DNA of 44,685 nt from Paulinella micropora (Eukaryota > Cercozoa > Imbricatea > Euglyphida): positions 823,436 to 868,120 of the forward strand of contig BJOX01000068.1 of NCBI GenBank assembly GCA_009731375.1, written 5' to 3'. The notes under the pieces were generated by a model that saw nothing but the letters and a program-made list of their open reading frames with translations, made no database searches and was not told where the DNA came from. Below, in pieces: positions 24,793 to 36,523 of this stretch. The position numbers and the translations under genes are program-made. Position 1 is the first letter of the stretch. Every line of letters starts with the position of its first letter.

Positions 24793-25612
24793 TCACAGCC
24801 CCATCGTAGCCAATTGGTCATACGACAGTAATATTGAACCGTGGTAACCGGGGACGACATAAAGGTCCATGCGGTATACTCGTTCGGATTTTAATTTAAA
24901 GGTCAGTGTGATGATGCCAGTGATATCCGTCCGACTAATTACTCCCTTCAGAGTGCCCGTCGAATTTTTCATATTTACGTCCACCCAGTCCCGGTATCGA
25001 TTTAAAAACTTCCGGCCGACAATATTAATATTCGCGATCGTATCATTACCAACTTTTAATACGGTTTTCAAAGTGTCACAATAAAGTTCTGTATAACACA
25101 AAGCATCGGGCCTGTGTATATTTGCTGCGAGAACAAGAACTTTGCGTTCCAAATTTTGGAGTCTTGTCTCCAAGTCTTTCATCTCCTCCTTCTTCTCCTC
25201 TTGTTTCCCCTCACTAACGTTTTTATTATTCAGCGGTATCGGTGCGTTTACTATGTCAGTGATATTGACTTGTGGCACTTGAGTGCACTTATTGTCTTTT
25301 TTCTCGCCGCCCGCCGCGATCGTTGACATTGAGTCAGTTCGTGATTGCTTGCTTGGCCGAGGCAATGCGCCCGCCATTGGCCTCCGCCTCCATCGCTAGT
25401 TTCGCCTTCCTATTTGCATCAGTTATCATTGGTAATCGTGACGTGTGAACGGGTATGAAGCTACCTTGGGGCTGTAGCCTCTGTATACCCACGTCTTTGC
25501 TCTCACAGAGAGGAAGTGTTGGCCCAGTCTGCACAACATCAGTAGAAAACACTGTAACTTTAGGGTTAAACTTTACAGTTTTCTCCTTCCTCTCTTCTTC
25601 TTCCTCCAGTCA
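24793..25612 (-). pseudogene. Gypsy pol start and retropepsin-like protease
   Basis: After gag's TGA (25610-25612) the same frame stays open (EKTVKFNPKVTVFSTDVV) to 25334. The next frame holds a coiled-coil-like MKDLETRLQNLERKVLVLAA and a protease-like segment: GNDTIANINIVGRKFLNRY (place of the DTGA loop), then YRMDLYVVPGYHGSILLSYD (place of the ILLG-D motif). In the active-site loop DTGA is replaced by DTIA, so the catalytic Gly is missing. Confidence 0.7.
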
Positions 25613-28200
25613 TTCCACCACCTCGAATCGATTACCTTCAGTTTCGTCTGGGTAGGATGACGGATCGGTGTCCGAGGCAGTGTTATAGGCCTGACCTCGA
25701 CCGAAGTTTGGGTTGGAGCTTGCCCATGAGCCTCCTAGTCCTCTAGGTGGGGGGGCTGGAGCTCGAAGAGCTCTTCCGTCATGAGGATTATATCCCCGAC
25801 CTCCTCCTCTTCCTCTCTGAGGGGTTCCCTGCCACCTCGAGGCTACTCTCCATGCTCCTCGTCCTCGTCCTCCTCCTCCTTCTCCTCGTCCTCCTCCTCC
25901 TCCTCCTCGTCCCCTTTGAGGGGCTTGTTTGTTCTTTTTTCTCTCCCTCTCCTGCTTCTTGTCCAACCTCTCCATATAGGCAACAATCGCCTCTCTTAGC
26001 TCGCCGTCATCACACTGATTGGCATACCAGCCTTCTGTATGAGTGGCATTTTGAAGCAGTCGGTAAAGGCCCGGTTCAGTACCGCACGCCTTTTTGAGAA
26101 AGTCAGCCCTTGCTGTTGGGTTCTGCCTGTCATGATTGAAAGAGCAGTCTCTGTGCTCCATCTCTGCCTTACACGGCAGGCCCGCGAACCACCTCCCGCA
26201 TGCGATCTTGAAGTCTGGCTCTCTCTGTCTCTTCCATCCGCCAACTCGGCTTGTGTACGTGGCTTGCGCGCCAACAGGTACACCGCCTGCCTGTGCCATG
26301 TGTGCCTCCGTGACTGTGTCCAAGTTCGAGCATGCACTCATAACTTCTTGAAACAGTGCTGCCGGAGCAACGCTTCCAACTGTAGCGTCGAACACTCGTG
26401 TCTCGAGGAAGTTCTTGGACTTCACTACGCTAAACGTTGGGCATTGTTGTATGAGTTGCGTAAGTTTGCTCGGGTGCACTGAGTGCAATGCCGACAAAAA
26501 TAGAAAATGATTGACTTGCGGCCATAGAATTGCCCATAGGAGGAAACTACCTCCGTAAGGGTCGCCGCCAAGCTAGCAGAACGCCTCAAACTCATCGCCG
26601 CTGTCTCAAAGATTTCAAATCCTATTAGAGTACCAGTGCAGAGATGCTGGTATCCATGATATTGAAAATATGAAATGAGTGTGGCCACCGCCAGTTCGCA
26701 CTGAGTGTCTAGGCCTGTCGAATTCTTTCTCTTATTCACCTCTTGTTTTCTCAAAGCCTTATACATGGTTAGGTCCAATCCCTCTTGGATTAGTGACTGA
26801 TCAAGAACCGTAGCAAGAGCCTCGTATTCTTGAGTCTCATCACAGGGAAAAGACTTGATGCAGGCATTGATCTCTTTGAGCTTGCCTAGGAGCGAAGAGT
26901 CAGAGTCTTTTTCTGAACTCGTCTTGGCATAGAGCATGAGACTAGCCACTCCTCCTTTCTTCCCCTTGAAGGCATTTATGATGTTTTGTCTGTCCTTCTT
27001 CTCCGTGTTTGTGACCACCACCGTAGTTGAGCCCGAGGGTGTAGGGGCTGGTGGGGCAGGAGCTGGTGGGGGAAGATATGCCGGAGGGGGTGCCCTTGCA
27101 CTACTCACTCTTGCTTTCACTTCCTCCAATTGCAACTTCCTGGCAAACTCCTCATCCTCTTTCGCCTTCTCCTTCTCACTTATCAGTAGCTTTTGAACAT
27201 AACTGATATAGGCCGTCAACTCAGCAACAGACCTGACGAAGTTATATTTCTGCACATACTGATCAACCCCTTGTTGATATTAGGTGGTGCAGCTGTGGTT
27301 GTTTTAAGGAGAGAGTGATCCTTGGTAGGAATCCATCTCTTCCACGTCTCCTTGTGCATCAACGCAGCCACCAACAGTCTGAGCTTGGTCAGGATTCTGT
27401 CATTTTTGTCCACCTCGTCAATCACAGGATGGGTTTCTCCTGCCTTCGTAAGGTTTCTCTCCATTTCTCTCAATCCCGCCTCCAGAGCCTTCAATTCAGT
27501 CGAAAAATATGCGAATACCCCATAAGTGTTTCTCGAACTGAAATTGGTCTTCGTTTTCTCGTTATCAACTGGGTCCTGACCCGTCGCGAGGAGTCTAGCC
27601 CTTGCTCTTGGGTATGTGTACTGGAGGTAACCCTTGCCCTGTGGGCCGTACGAACGTTCCCAAATTAGAGCTTGGGAGTACACCGCAAAGATAGCATCAA
27701 GTATTTCAAGATGGGTATGTGAATTCCCAAACTTGATATGTTGCACCTTTTTCCTTTCCTCCACATTGGAGACCAGTTTGCAGAGATGCTGTGCAATATC
27801 TGACAATGGGATGTAGACATCCCTTTTGGTGCGACTCCCCACTCGTCTCATATCCTGAGGAATCCAGACATATGTGTCTTTCTTCAATATCAAAGGCGGT
27901 TTTAGGGAGGTCGTAGTGGTCGTTCACCCACCGTTGATCCTCCTCTGAGACCTCTCCCTCTTCAATCAAGTTTATCGTTTGTCGTCCTCCTCCTCCTGTA
28001 GAGGCAGGTGGTATATTGTGTACCCCAGTGCTCTCTGTTTGTTCCACTCCTCCTCCTTCTCCTTCTTCGTCTTCTTCCTCTCCTCCTCCTCCTCCTGTTT
28101 CCTCTTTTTCGTATCCTCCGTCATTCAATCCTCCTCCTCCTTCTTGCATTTTTTCTTCTTGTTCCAGATATTCACTCACCTCACTAGTCTCTGTTGACAT
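25613..28200 (-). pseudogene. Gypsy gag-like ORF with CCCH zinc finger and RGG tail
   Basis: Three overlapping frames form one ancestral ORF. 28200-27890 is an acidic Gly-rich start; ~27893-27260 includes KKDTYVWIPQDMRRVGS; 27255-26425 has a coiled-coil/Pro-rich part (EKEKAKEDEEFARKLQLEEV); and ~26497-25613 follows. The last contains CGRWFAGLPCKAEMEHRDCS followed by FNHD, a C-x8-C-x8-C-x3-H finger instead of the usual CCHC knuckle. A long Gly/Arg tract (GRGGGGGGRGEGGGGRGRG) follows. Junctions are single-base shifts in short homopolymers. Confidence 0.8.
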
Positions 28201-28958
28201 AGTGTCGTATTAGTAAACAACAGGAGGACAGTGTCAGCTCCTATGTTATGTTTTCGTTCGTTAAAGTTCTGTTCCTCCTTCAGTCGATTGACTAGTGAAG
28301 AGAAACGAAGAGAGAGGTTAGAGTGGGATCCTCTTTCCTCTATATATCAGTGTTTGTACGTTTGTTTTTGTTTGAGAGAAGTAGTCCTTGAGATTTTCTC
28401 AGATTTCTTGTCCTCCTTCCTCAAATTGCTTTCTCCTTTTCTATATTGTATCTAGTATGAGGCACCAGGATCTACACACAGATAGTAATAGAGAAGCTAG
28501 AGAAGCTCTCCTTGAGAAGTCGACAGTCGGTCGGATAGATTCTCAGACCTACTTTTGAGAACGATCAGTGATTTTCAAAAATACTCTGACGTATGTGTGA
28601 GATACTAGAAGGGTAGCGTGTTGTGCTCCTGTCCCTATGCTTGTTTGTGTTTTGTGTGTGTTTCTTCACTCTTCTGTCCACCTCCTTCTTCTTGGGTCTC
28701 TGTGTGAGAACAGCAAGAACGACAGAGAGTCTGTATCTGTTGTCTCCTTGTGAGCACACAGATATGGATTGGGCTAGAGGGTACGAGACACCTACTTGAG
28801 GCCAATCAAATTATTTGTTTTGTAAAAGAGCTATGAGGATTATGTTTGGGGTATTTGTTTTTGTCTGACGTCCCCGTGTGAGACAGGTCAGCAAAATTCG
28901 TTCTGGATGCCTGTGTGGCAATGCAGAAAGAAATCACCCTAGTGATGTGGACTCCAAA
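28201..28958. other. Gypsy leader side, no gene seen
   Basis: Presumed untranslated leader of the minus-strand gypsy element. No primer-binding site or LTR recognised. Confidence 0.4.
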
Positions 28959-29032
28959 TGTAATGCCCCCAACGATAGCTCAGTTAAAAGTCGGTAATAC
29001 AACCAAATACAGTCCTCAAGAATGAGAATGAT
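28959..29032 (+). repeat. Repeat Y, copy 2
   Basis: 74 bp matching 17865-17938 in the same orientation; here directly joined to repeat X. Confidence 0.9.
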
Positions 29033-29034
29033 GT

Positions 29035-29198
29035 CTCGTTGTATTAGCTCAGTGAAGCCAAAAAGGAAAACGGCAACAGACCAGGAATAAAATGGCATCA
29101 GGTCCAATCCGGACAAATAATACTGAAAAACAGGCTGGTGCACCTGTCACCAGGAAAAGGTACTTTTTACCGGCTATCCGGGGGTGATGCCTACAAGC
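29035..29198 (+). repeat. Repeat X, copy 2
   Basis: Reverse complement of 19923-20084, about 90 percent identical. It lacks one A at the GGGGG-TGATG position relative to copy 1. Confidence 0.85.
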
Positions 29199-29390
29199 CA
29201 TTTTCGCCTTGAGGCTTCCCAAATCAATTTGGGGAATTTTCAAGTCCAACAACCCGACAACTATCCGTTTATGACTGTTTACTTGAAGACTCGCGACACT
29301 ATCCGTTTGAGAACTGGAGACCTCACAATCTACGTTCTGCACTTGACCGTACGTTGCATCCAAGCCTGCCAAGAGTTCGAAATTACGTAA
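29184..29390 (+). CDS. Unrecognised ORF fragment
   Basis: 68 codons ending TAA, MPTSHFRLEASQINLGNF and later FMTVYLKTRDTIRLRTGD. The 5' edge overlaps repeat X, so it is probably the tail of a repeat-borne gene fragment. No family recognised. Confidence 0.3.
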   Translation: MMPTSHFRLEASQINLGNFQVQQPDNYPFMTVYLKTRDTIRLRTGDLTIYVLHLTVRCIQACQEFEIT

Positions 29391-29445
29391 ATAAACGAAG
29401 TGACCTCTCTACTATTTACTGGTATTTCACCTGCTCACACTGAGT

Positions 29446-29565
29446 CAGGACTCAAAGCAGCCATATTGTTCTTATTAAGAGTTCGTTGTATCTACCCACT
29501 TGAAGAGTTGTATACAAACTCACAATTCGAATTTTTTTCCACTCAAGAGAAAACTACACACACAG
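29446..29565 (+). repeat. Repeat blocks Q and P (order Q-P)
   Basis: Q (GCAGCCATA...TTATTAAGAGTTCGTTGTATC..., ~29446-29524) and P (CACTCAAGAGAAAACTACACA, ~29529-29565) both recur at 40505-40614, but there in the order P-Q. Confidence 0.8.
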
Positions 29566-30001
29566 AGTTGGTGTGTTCTGTCGACAGATCAATTTGAAAA
29601 AGCTCTCTCCTTCAAGAGTGACTATACAACGACGTATAAGGACAGAGGTAACCAAAACCACATATGTTTCGACAGATTGTTCACCTGCCGTTACATTCTT
29701 GTGGCTTCCCTCTGCCCTCATACACTATGCAGTCAACCAACACAGTATGTGTCTGGTTTTGTCGTCTTAGGGTCATCCCCTGCCTACAGAGTGGAGAACA
29801 CCTACTCCACTGCACACCGCCCCCTTCAGCTACTGCTTTACGTTCTGGCTTGCTCCTGGTACACCTACATGTGGAACCAGTCACGTTACGACGACCCAGT
29901 ATCTAAATACAGTGAGCACAAGCGACGATGCTTGGACCCCTACCCCATCCTGGGCTCCCGTCCAGATACCCTACGCACCGACAAGAAGTTTCAGGAGGAA
30001 A
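29500..30001 (+). pseudogene. Unrecognised ORF, 5' part, split by copia insertion
   Basis: 167 codons open up to the copia target site (VENTYSTAHRPLQLLLYV, then MWNQSRYDDPVSKYSEHKRR). Removing the element and one target copy continues the same frame at 38632: KKFQEE joins IKAGKTTRLHS. The start codon is uncertain because the first ~25 codons overlap repeat Q/P. Lying between repeat blocks suggests it belongs to an older retroelement (gag-like?), but no domain is recognised. Confidence 0.65.
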
Positions 30002-30200
30002 TGTTAGACTACTGTTATTAATAAAGCAATCTATGATGGCAACTACACTCTCAACATACAATAACAACTTTAATGAGAAAAGGCGCCAACAGACGCGCCA
30101 CGTAACTTGACTGGCCGGTTCATAAGTAATGGCTCTAACGACACCGTTACTCCGATACGGCCGGTCCATAACTATTAATTAATTGTTATTAGTTCCAACA
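30002..30200 (-). repeat. Copia 3' LTR
   Basis: Minus strand starts TGTTGGAACTAATAAC and ends GTAGTCTAACA. About six substitutions and one 1-base indel relative to the other LTR, roughly 3 percent divergence. Next to it internally lies CCAGGGGGAG, the polypurine tract. Confidence 0.95.
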
Positions 30201-31237
30201 CTCCCCCTGGAACAAAGTAAATTTATATAAGTTACTGCCGTTTCTAATTAAGTTACGTCTCCTATTACTATTTTGTGAAACATTAGAAAACACAAACTCA
30301 AAACATATTCTCTTACCCTCACTCTCTCCGAGAAGTATTGTTGGGGTTGGCTACCCCTATCCACAGCGAGTACGTATCGGCTAGAGTACATACAAGGCAC
30401 CGGACCTGTGGTATATTCGGGCCTACCCAACGAGAAGAAGATTAACGCCCTACTCTCCCTACCTCGCAAATGAGTAAGAGAAATATATGAAAATTACATA
30501 CATATTGATCATATAAGAATACAGATTTATGATAATAACCTCAGAAGAAGTAATAACAAAAATATGTAATAAATATATGAAAAATATATATGTATATAAT
30601 ATATCCACATATGATCATAACATGAAAACTAAAGTTTGAAAGCGCTTCCCGTAAGGGGGTATATAAAAGTAACAAGAATAATATAATATATATGAACAAA
30701 GACGCGATATCTGTAATTATCGGCCTGTCTGGTACATCCGGCTGGTCTGATGTACTTCCGTGTTGTTCCACACTCCCGTGTGGCACGTTCACCGACCAGC
30801 CTGACTCCATGTCGGCTTCTTATAGATTTTTATGTATATAGTGTGATTACAAAAGATTTATAACGTACTTAGCAAGTTTTTGGGGGCCGACTCGAACTTC
30901 GCTGCGGCGCTTCTCATCCTCCCCCTCAACTTTGTAGAATTATGCGACTGAATGATTATTACGACTTAACAAATGGAGGGGGGAGGGAAGAGAAAGGTGA
31001 AAGTCCAGATATCTTCCATCTCGAATCACTACCGCGCGTCAAACTATTCTAGGTTGACGCTCGGCAGCTTTTCAACCGCTCTGGTAACATGGGTCCACCC
31101 GCTCAAATCACCTATGTCACTCCCCTCGATATACAGTATGCGAGAAATATAATATACAAGAATTAATACAATCCGCTTCCGAGAATATAATTATAGACGA
31201 TCATAGCGTGAATATTTATGCGGGAAATACCTGGTAC
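30201..31237 (-). other. Copia 3' untranslated region
   Basis: About 1 kb between the RNase H stop and the polypurine tract. AT-rich with ATATAT runs around 30480-30700; no domain seen. Confidence 0.6.
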
Positions 31238-32181
31238 TTACAACGCGACTTTAACACCAAACTTTGCGAGAAATTCTTTCACCAACTTCACCGAGATTTG
31301 GTCAGCCAGGTAATTGAATTTTTCGTACGTGAAATTTATTTTGGTAAATAAATCCGCGATGTTTTCCTCCGTCGGTACCCGGAACAATTTGACAACTCCC
31401 TCCTTAACCAACTTTTCGAGCAGGTGGTACCTGACATCGATATGTTTGGTTCGGGACTCCCCTAACCCCTTTCTGAGAGGATGATAGTACCCTCATTGTC
31501 TTCGAACAAGGGGGTGAAACCTCTTATGGGCAAACCTTTTAACCAATGTCACGGAAAGACTGTCTCAAAGCAAGCAACTCCCTTACCGCTTCATTAGCAG
31601 ATACAGTCTCCGACTCAAGGGTAGATTGAGCAATTACAGTTTGAAGTTTAGACAACCATGCTACCGGTGCCCCGTTGAAGAGAAAGATATACCCAGAACG
31701 GGACTTCCTTGTAACCTTTTCTCCAGCAAAATCTGAGTCGACGTATCCCACGAGGGGGTGTTCGTCTATCAGTTTTTCGACATTGGCGATAACGGGGACA
31801 TTGAAAGCATTGATTTCTGTGGCTTCATATGAGTAAAACTCAAGTGCCTTTTCTGCGGCTGATGGTCCTTCGGCCGGTCTCCATGAATTGGGAGTTTTGG
31901 GGACAAAGAATCCTTCCGTCAACATTTGACTAGTCTCTTATTGCCCCGTTTGAAGTATAGGGCTCTAGGGGTCAGTAACCACAGAAACAGGCGGTGAACC
32001 ATGGCATAAGATATCTCAGGATGGGACTTGTTGTTTTGCGGCTATACTCAGGGGACAGATCAAGAGAGGTCGGGTGTGGACAGCAAGGAAGATAAGCATG
32101 CTAATCAAGCATCTAAGGTCGTATTTGAGCAGGCGGTGACCAACTTTCAGGGGGGCAGGGTTTTTTGAGGTGAAAGGGGTT
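31238..32181 (-). pseudogene. Copia RT C-terminus and RNase H
   Basis: Starts in RT connection sequence, LISMLIFLAVHTRP (family LIGSLLYLA.TRPD). RNase H is clear: LVGYVDSDFAGEKVTRKSRS, GAPVAWLSKLQTVIAQSTLE (family SW.SKKQ..VALSS.E) and SANEAVRELLALRQSF. After a frameshift it reads LFEDNEGTIILS, then RTKHIDVRYHLLEKLV and VPTEENIADLFTK, ending TAA at 31238-31240. At least two frameshifts. Confidence 0.9.
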
Positions 32182-33201
32182 TTAGCGGGAATCTCCTTCA
32201 TATCTCGCTTGTCTCCTATCTTTCTGCTTCTGCACGACGGAAAATTCCGGAATTTGCTCGGTGACCAGGCAATAATTGATTCTCTCTTCTTTCGCACAGA
32301 CGGAGATATGTTTATTTCTGGTCCTCCCGTGGATTACGTTCTCCTGAGAAATGTTTCCTTGCTCATGAGACCTCCATCCCGGGGGATGTTTGTCCTTTTC
32401 CGCAGCTATCCTAACTCTCTCCCCCTCGGCATGGCCGAATTCACTGGTTACATTGGGGTCGTGGCGTGTCAGTTCGATAATAGTCTGCGGTACGGGAGAA
32501 GGGGGAGCTGCTCCCCCTGAAATCTCATATTTTAAAATCTCGGAATCTATTATTTTCTCCGTCTCGCCATCATCAAACTTAACGTGGTGGGCTGGGAATC
32601 GTTTATTTCTCCTGACAACCGGGGCAGTCGGAGCAAGAGTAACTCCCTTCCGCAAAGTAGACTCCCACTTATCTCCATATGTAGATTTGGCCCACTCTTC
32701 CCCGAAAGCTTGTGCCGGAATCTGAACGGTTTTCCCAGACAAAATGACTTTAAGTTTGGGTTTTCTCCCCCTCTTTCCCACTACCCTGACACCTTTCTTC
32801 CCCTGATTCATGCTCCCTACATCTCGTGAGGACGGGGTAGGAGGAATGAGATCAGGTAGATTACTGAAATCTTGACTTTTGACATCGTTTTCGTCACTAT
32901 CGCTTGCGACGATCACCGAATCGTCATCACTTTCAGGTCCTTTCTGAGGTGTCATGGACGTAATGGGTGCATTCTCTGTACTTTCACTATTGGTAGTAAC
33001 AACTACGGGAGGTGAGGTAGATGTACTATGTGTAGCTACTGGTACGTCAAAACAAAGGTTCTCTTTCGGTGGTGTGTTAACTGGGGACAAAACAGCAGAG
33101 GGTGTGGTCGATTTCCATCCGACCGAAAACATACCCTCCTCTGCTGTTTCTTCGAGGGCTTTGGAGGCCTCTCGCTTGCCCATTCTACATACATCGAACA
33201 T
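32182..33201 (-). pseudogene. Copia integrase-RT linker and RT N-terminal remnant
   Basis: A long Ser/Thr/Asp-rich linker (ESDDDSVIVASDSDENDV) and basic GKRGRKPKLKV. Near the end RHDPNVTSEFGHAEGERVRI resembles the RT entry region (DP.T..EA....E..W..A). A short stretch like the RT end (EFSVVQKQKDR) follows. The intervening ~200 residues of RT palm and fingers are missing. Confidence 0.65.
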
Positions 33202-34296
33202 AACATCCCGGACATTACTATGCGCGCGACGGGATCATAGACACGATAATACCCGGTATTACGTTCGTAACCTAAAAAGATAACTTTCTTTCCTCTCTCG
33301 CCCTTCCCCCGCTGATAACCTTCATCACTGCAGCACACCCCGTGGGTCGAAGGTGATGTAGGTATGGTTTTCGGCGGTGAATGACTTCGAAAGGGGACTT
33401 ACCCTTAAAGGGTCCCTTTGGCTATCGGCAGGAGGTTGTTAATATAAGTGGCGTTCCTTTCCATCTCCGTCCAAAATTTTGGAGGAAGCTCAGAATCGCT
33501 GAGCATCGCCCTTGCAGGCCCACCGTTGGTTTGGTGAGACCTCTCTATCTTTGAGACTGCCTGTTTCTCCGTGGTTGGAGCCTCAATTAAGATTAACATT
33601 AACCCACTCCTGAAAGGTATCATATCGACCATATTCTTGGTCACAGGTAATAAATTTGACTTTCCGGTTTGTTTGTCTTTCGAAGAAAGCAACGGCCTTA
33701 ATAAAACACGGAAATAATTCATTCTTATGACGTAAATAATAGTCGAGCTCGAAATTTGAAGCGAGACACTTGACCGTGAATTTGTATCGCTTACCGACCC
33801 ATGATATTGTATTCCACCATCTTTGTGTGTCCATTGAAATGTGAACTCCGGAATGACGTTCAACAATGTGATGGTTCTTGTGGAAATGAGGTGCTTTCTT
33901 TATCTTATTCCTTAAACAATACTCGCACTTCATAATTCTTTCTAGCCATCCTACCCCTACTATCTTCACCCCCATATTATGAGCCATTCTTTCCATAGCC
34001 TTCACCCCTCTATGTTTACACATTCGATCGAAGACGGTGGCGTGTATATGCTCACTATGTGCGGGTCGGACAACAGGATTCAAAGCTTTTGACATTCGGC
34101 AACCAACATCGTGTTCTTGAGTTCGTGAAGTGTGTGAACATACATCATTTGGCATGACCATGCAACAAGCCAAACTTTGTGAACAATTCGCACCTTTTTC
34201 CGTGTTTGTTTCGCAAGACAACGGGACATATGATTTATTGTCGCGACATCTCTCACACAAACATTGGATATCATTGCAACATACATCATTGTACAC
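33036..34296 (-). pseudogene. Copia GAG-pre-integrase and integrase
   Basis: An HH-CC zinc region (HSEHIHATVFDRMCKH ... MKCEYCLRNKIKK) precedes the core: HISMDTQRWWNTISWVGKRY (first Asp) and KVKFITCDQEYGRYDTF (second Asp). After a frameshift come SKIERSHQTNGGPARAM and LPPKFWTEMERNATYINNLL, then SPFEVIHRRKPYLHHLRPTG and KVIFLGYERNTGYYRVYDP, the typical copia integrase C-terminal signature. Confidence 0.9.
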
Positions 34297-34427
34297 GGGA
34301 AGGGTTTTTGGTTGTTTAGGACGGCGAGGTGGAAATCAGAATGTGACGGTAGAGGAAGATGATCCCTCTTTCTCTACTTTCACATTCCGTTTTTCAAGAG
34401 GGACTGGTTCGTATCGTTGATTTGGGT

Positions 34428-35316
34428 CTAGAGGGGGCATTCCTGGGGGATCAAAGACGAACGATTGTTGGGCAAAGATCTGCCCCTAGCTACAATCTGT
34501 TCCTCATTGATATGGATTGGGGACTTGAGCACTATCACTTGGTTGTTTTGATGGACTACTGCTAGCCCTTGTTTCAACCAAGCCGAAGTAGCGACTAAAC
34601 CGTAACTCAAATGAGGGTTGTATGTCGTGTGTGAATCATACACCTGAACCGGTTCTCCATTTGCTCCGGAAAGTTGCATTAAGACTTTTCCTTTGTACTC
34701 TGTCCTAATACTCCCTTTTGCAATTTTGAACTTTTGAGGGTTGTGTTTCATCCTCACGAATACGTCCTTATGGGGTGATTGGGATTCACTAGTCTCACTA
34801 TCGTCTACCCACACCATCTCCGCCATACTCTTTTCTGGTGTCTCCCCCTCATCTCCCTCGCTCTCATGCATCATTATGGCGCAATCTTTCTCGGATGGGG
34901 GGTTTGAGGCGGGGTTGGACGATGTGTTAGGTCTTGATGGAGGGATATCCCGTACGTTCTCCCCCTCTATCCCTATCCTTTGCCAGTATTCCCGGTATTC
35001 CAGCAGTCGAGCTCTGAGATGAGGAAATGCCGCGACGAGCCCTCTTGCAAAAGGGTTGTTCCATTTATGGGCCATAGAGATAACGAAACATTCAATATCC
35101 GCGTAAAATTCAAGGTAGAAATCGTTAACTTCCCCGTCTCTTCCGGTAATAAGAGAATCTCTCACCTCTATCTCTCTAGCACCCTCTGCTAACGCACCGA
35201 ACAGTCTATGTATCTCTCCAATAGATGGCATCTCTCCGTTTCCCCCTGTTATCACCATCTTCCCTTCATCCCATCTCCATGCAATCGTGGGGTCTCTCCT
35301 AATCCTTTCTCTTTCT

Positions 35317-35361
<45 letters not shown>

Positions 35362-35474
35362 CTCATACATCTCGCTAGGTGCAAGGCGTGGCGAAGGGGA
35401 ATGCGTGATACGACGAACAGACAATTGGCGTGCTCTTTTGTTCTCCCCCTCTTCTCCCCCTGCTTCATCCTCAA
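34428..35474 (-). pseudogene. Copia linker and protease-like domain
   Basis: A basic/GA-rich N-terminus contains a (GA)n-coded RERERE tract. An unrecognised helical part follows (IHRLFGALAEGAREIEVRDS), then a protease-like fold, VWVDDSETSESQSPHKDVF. This aligns in length with the copia W-LDSGATSHMT-x5 block but replaces DSGAT by DSETS. It continues with HLSYGLVATSAWLKQGLAVV (family P.L..NLLSV..L...G). The ORF ends TGA-side at 34428. Confidence 0.7.
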
Positions 35475-36523
35475 CGCTCTTACTCATCTCTTTCTTAGAG
35501 TTTGAGCGTTGTACAGATGATGCAGTGGAAGAAGAGGAAGACTTTTGAGGGGTAGCATAAGAGATGGTTTCGTCATCGTCTTCGTCCGTCATCGCCTCCC
35601 CCTCACTTCTCTCTCTTCTTTGGTTGTTTCCCCCTACTGCAGCCTCAACGTTCTTACTCGTTTCAATAGTTGAGTCAGAACGTTGTATAGTTGAAGTAGG
35701 GAGATTATGTCCTGTGAAAGAAGATGATGAAGCACTGGAGCTGTGAGAAGAGACATGTCTGGATGGTGACGTATGTGAGGAAGGTGATGTGAGAGGGTCA
35801 GACTGAACAGGGGGGGATATTTCGTCTGTCCTAATCCATTGACGTGTAATCCAGTCCATAGGGGCCACCATTAACACAGAAAGCAATGGTTTACCCCCCG
35901 CACTCAGCTGTGCCCTAATTACTGCTAATAAGTCTTCTCTATTTCGTTCACAGCTGATATGGTGGGAACAAAAATCACATCCTCTTTTTCCATCCTCTGG
36001 GCACATTCACCACCTGATTTGGTTTTACCCCGGGCGGCTCCCAGTTTCCATGAGCAACGCGCATTGTTAGAGGTAAACCCTTCACATTGTTTCGAGCTTG
36101 AAACAACGATCGTACTTCCCCTGAGGGGGTGTGCCCACAGATTGAGCAATGGTCCATCATCCTCACGTAAGTGGAAATAAATAGAATTCCGGGGCTTCAT
36201 TAGGACTTTCCTGTATCCTCCCTTGACACGACGAAGCCCCCATCCCTCCTCCATAGGGTATATTACCCAAGAGGTGTTGGGTCGCTCATCATGTCAAGAA
36301 AATTGACGAAACGGTTGTCTTTCAGGAGAGGAACAAAAGGAGTAGACCGAGGGGCACGAGGGGGGGCAGACATATCTTGTGCGTGCGTGTTGCTCTTTTC
36401 CTTCTTGTCCTCCAATTCTGATGTGTGGGGTGGCGGTGGTTGTTGTTCAAAAGAGGAAGTGGGTGGGGTGTTGTTGAGTGAGGGACTTGTTTCTTTTTCG
36501 TCTGTTTCCTCCCTCTTCATCAT
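35299..36523 (-). pseudogene. Copia gag-pol linker, shredded frames
   Basis: Overlapping ORFs 36523-36263, 36254-35925 and 36006-35299 carry fragments such as MDHCSICGHTPSGE and RGCDFCSHHISCERN (possible second zinc-binding part). A Ser-rich stretch follows (SPSSHTSPSRHVSSHSSS). No single frame spans it; frameshifts are likely. Confidence 0.5.

Larger units (their letters stand above)
20160..28200 (-). mobile_element. Decayed Ty3/gypsy retrotransposon (internal region)
   Basis: Gag, protease, reverse transcriptase, RNase H, integrase (DD35E) and a GPY/F-type tail follow in Ty3/gypsy order on the minus strand. The frame is broken by at least four frameshifts and five in-frame stops, and two 10-N gaps interrupt pol. 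I found no pair of direct repeats flanking it that could be LTRs, so the ends are approximate and the element may be truncated or its LTRs highly diverged. Confidence 0.9.

Noticed and set aside
20433-25612. TGA recoded as Trp in this organism
   Set aside because: TGA ends the left-hand gene, actin Trp codons are TGG, and TAA stops and frameshifts also interrupt the element.
19923-29198. Repeat X as LTRs of the gypsy element
   Set aside because: The copies are inverted; LTRs must be direct repeats.
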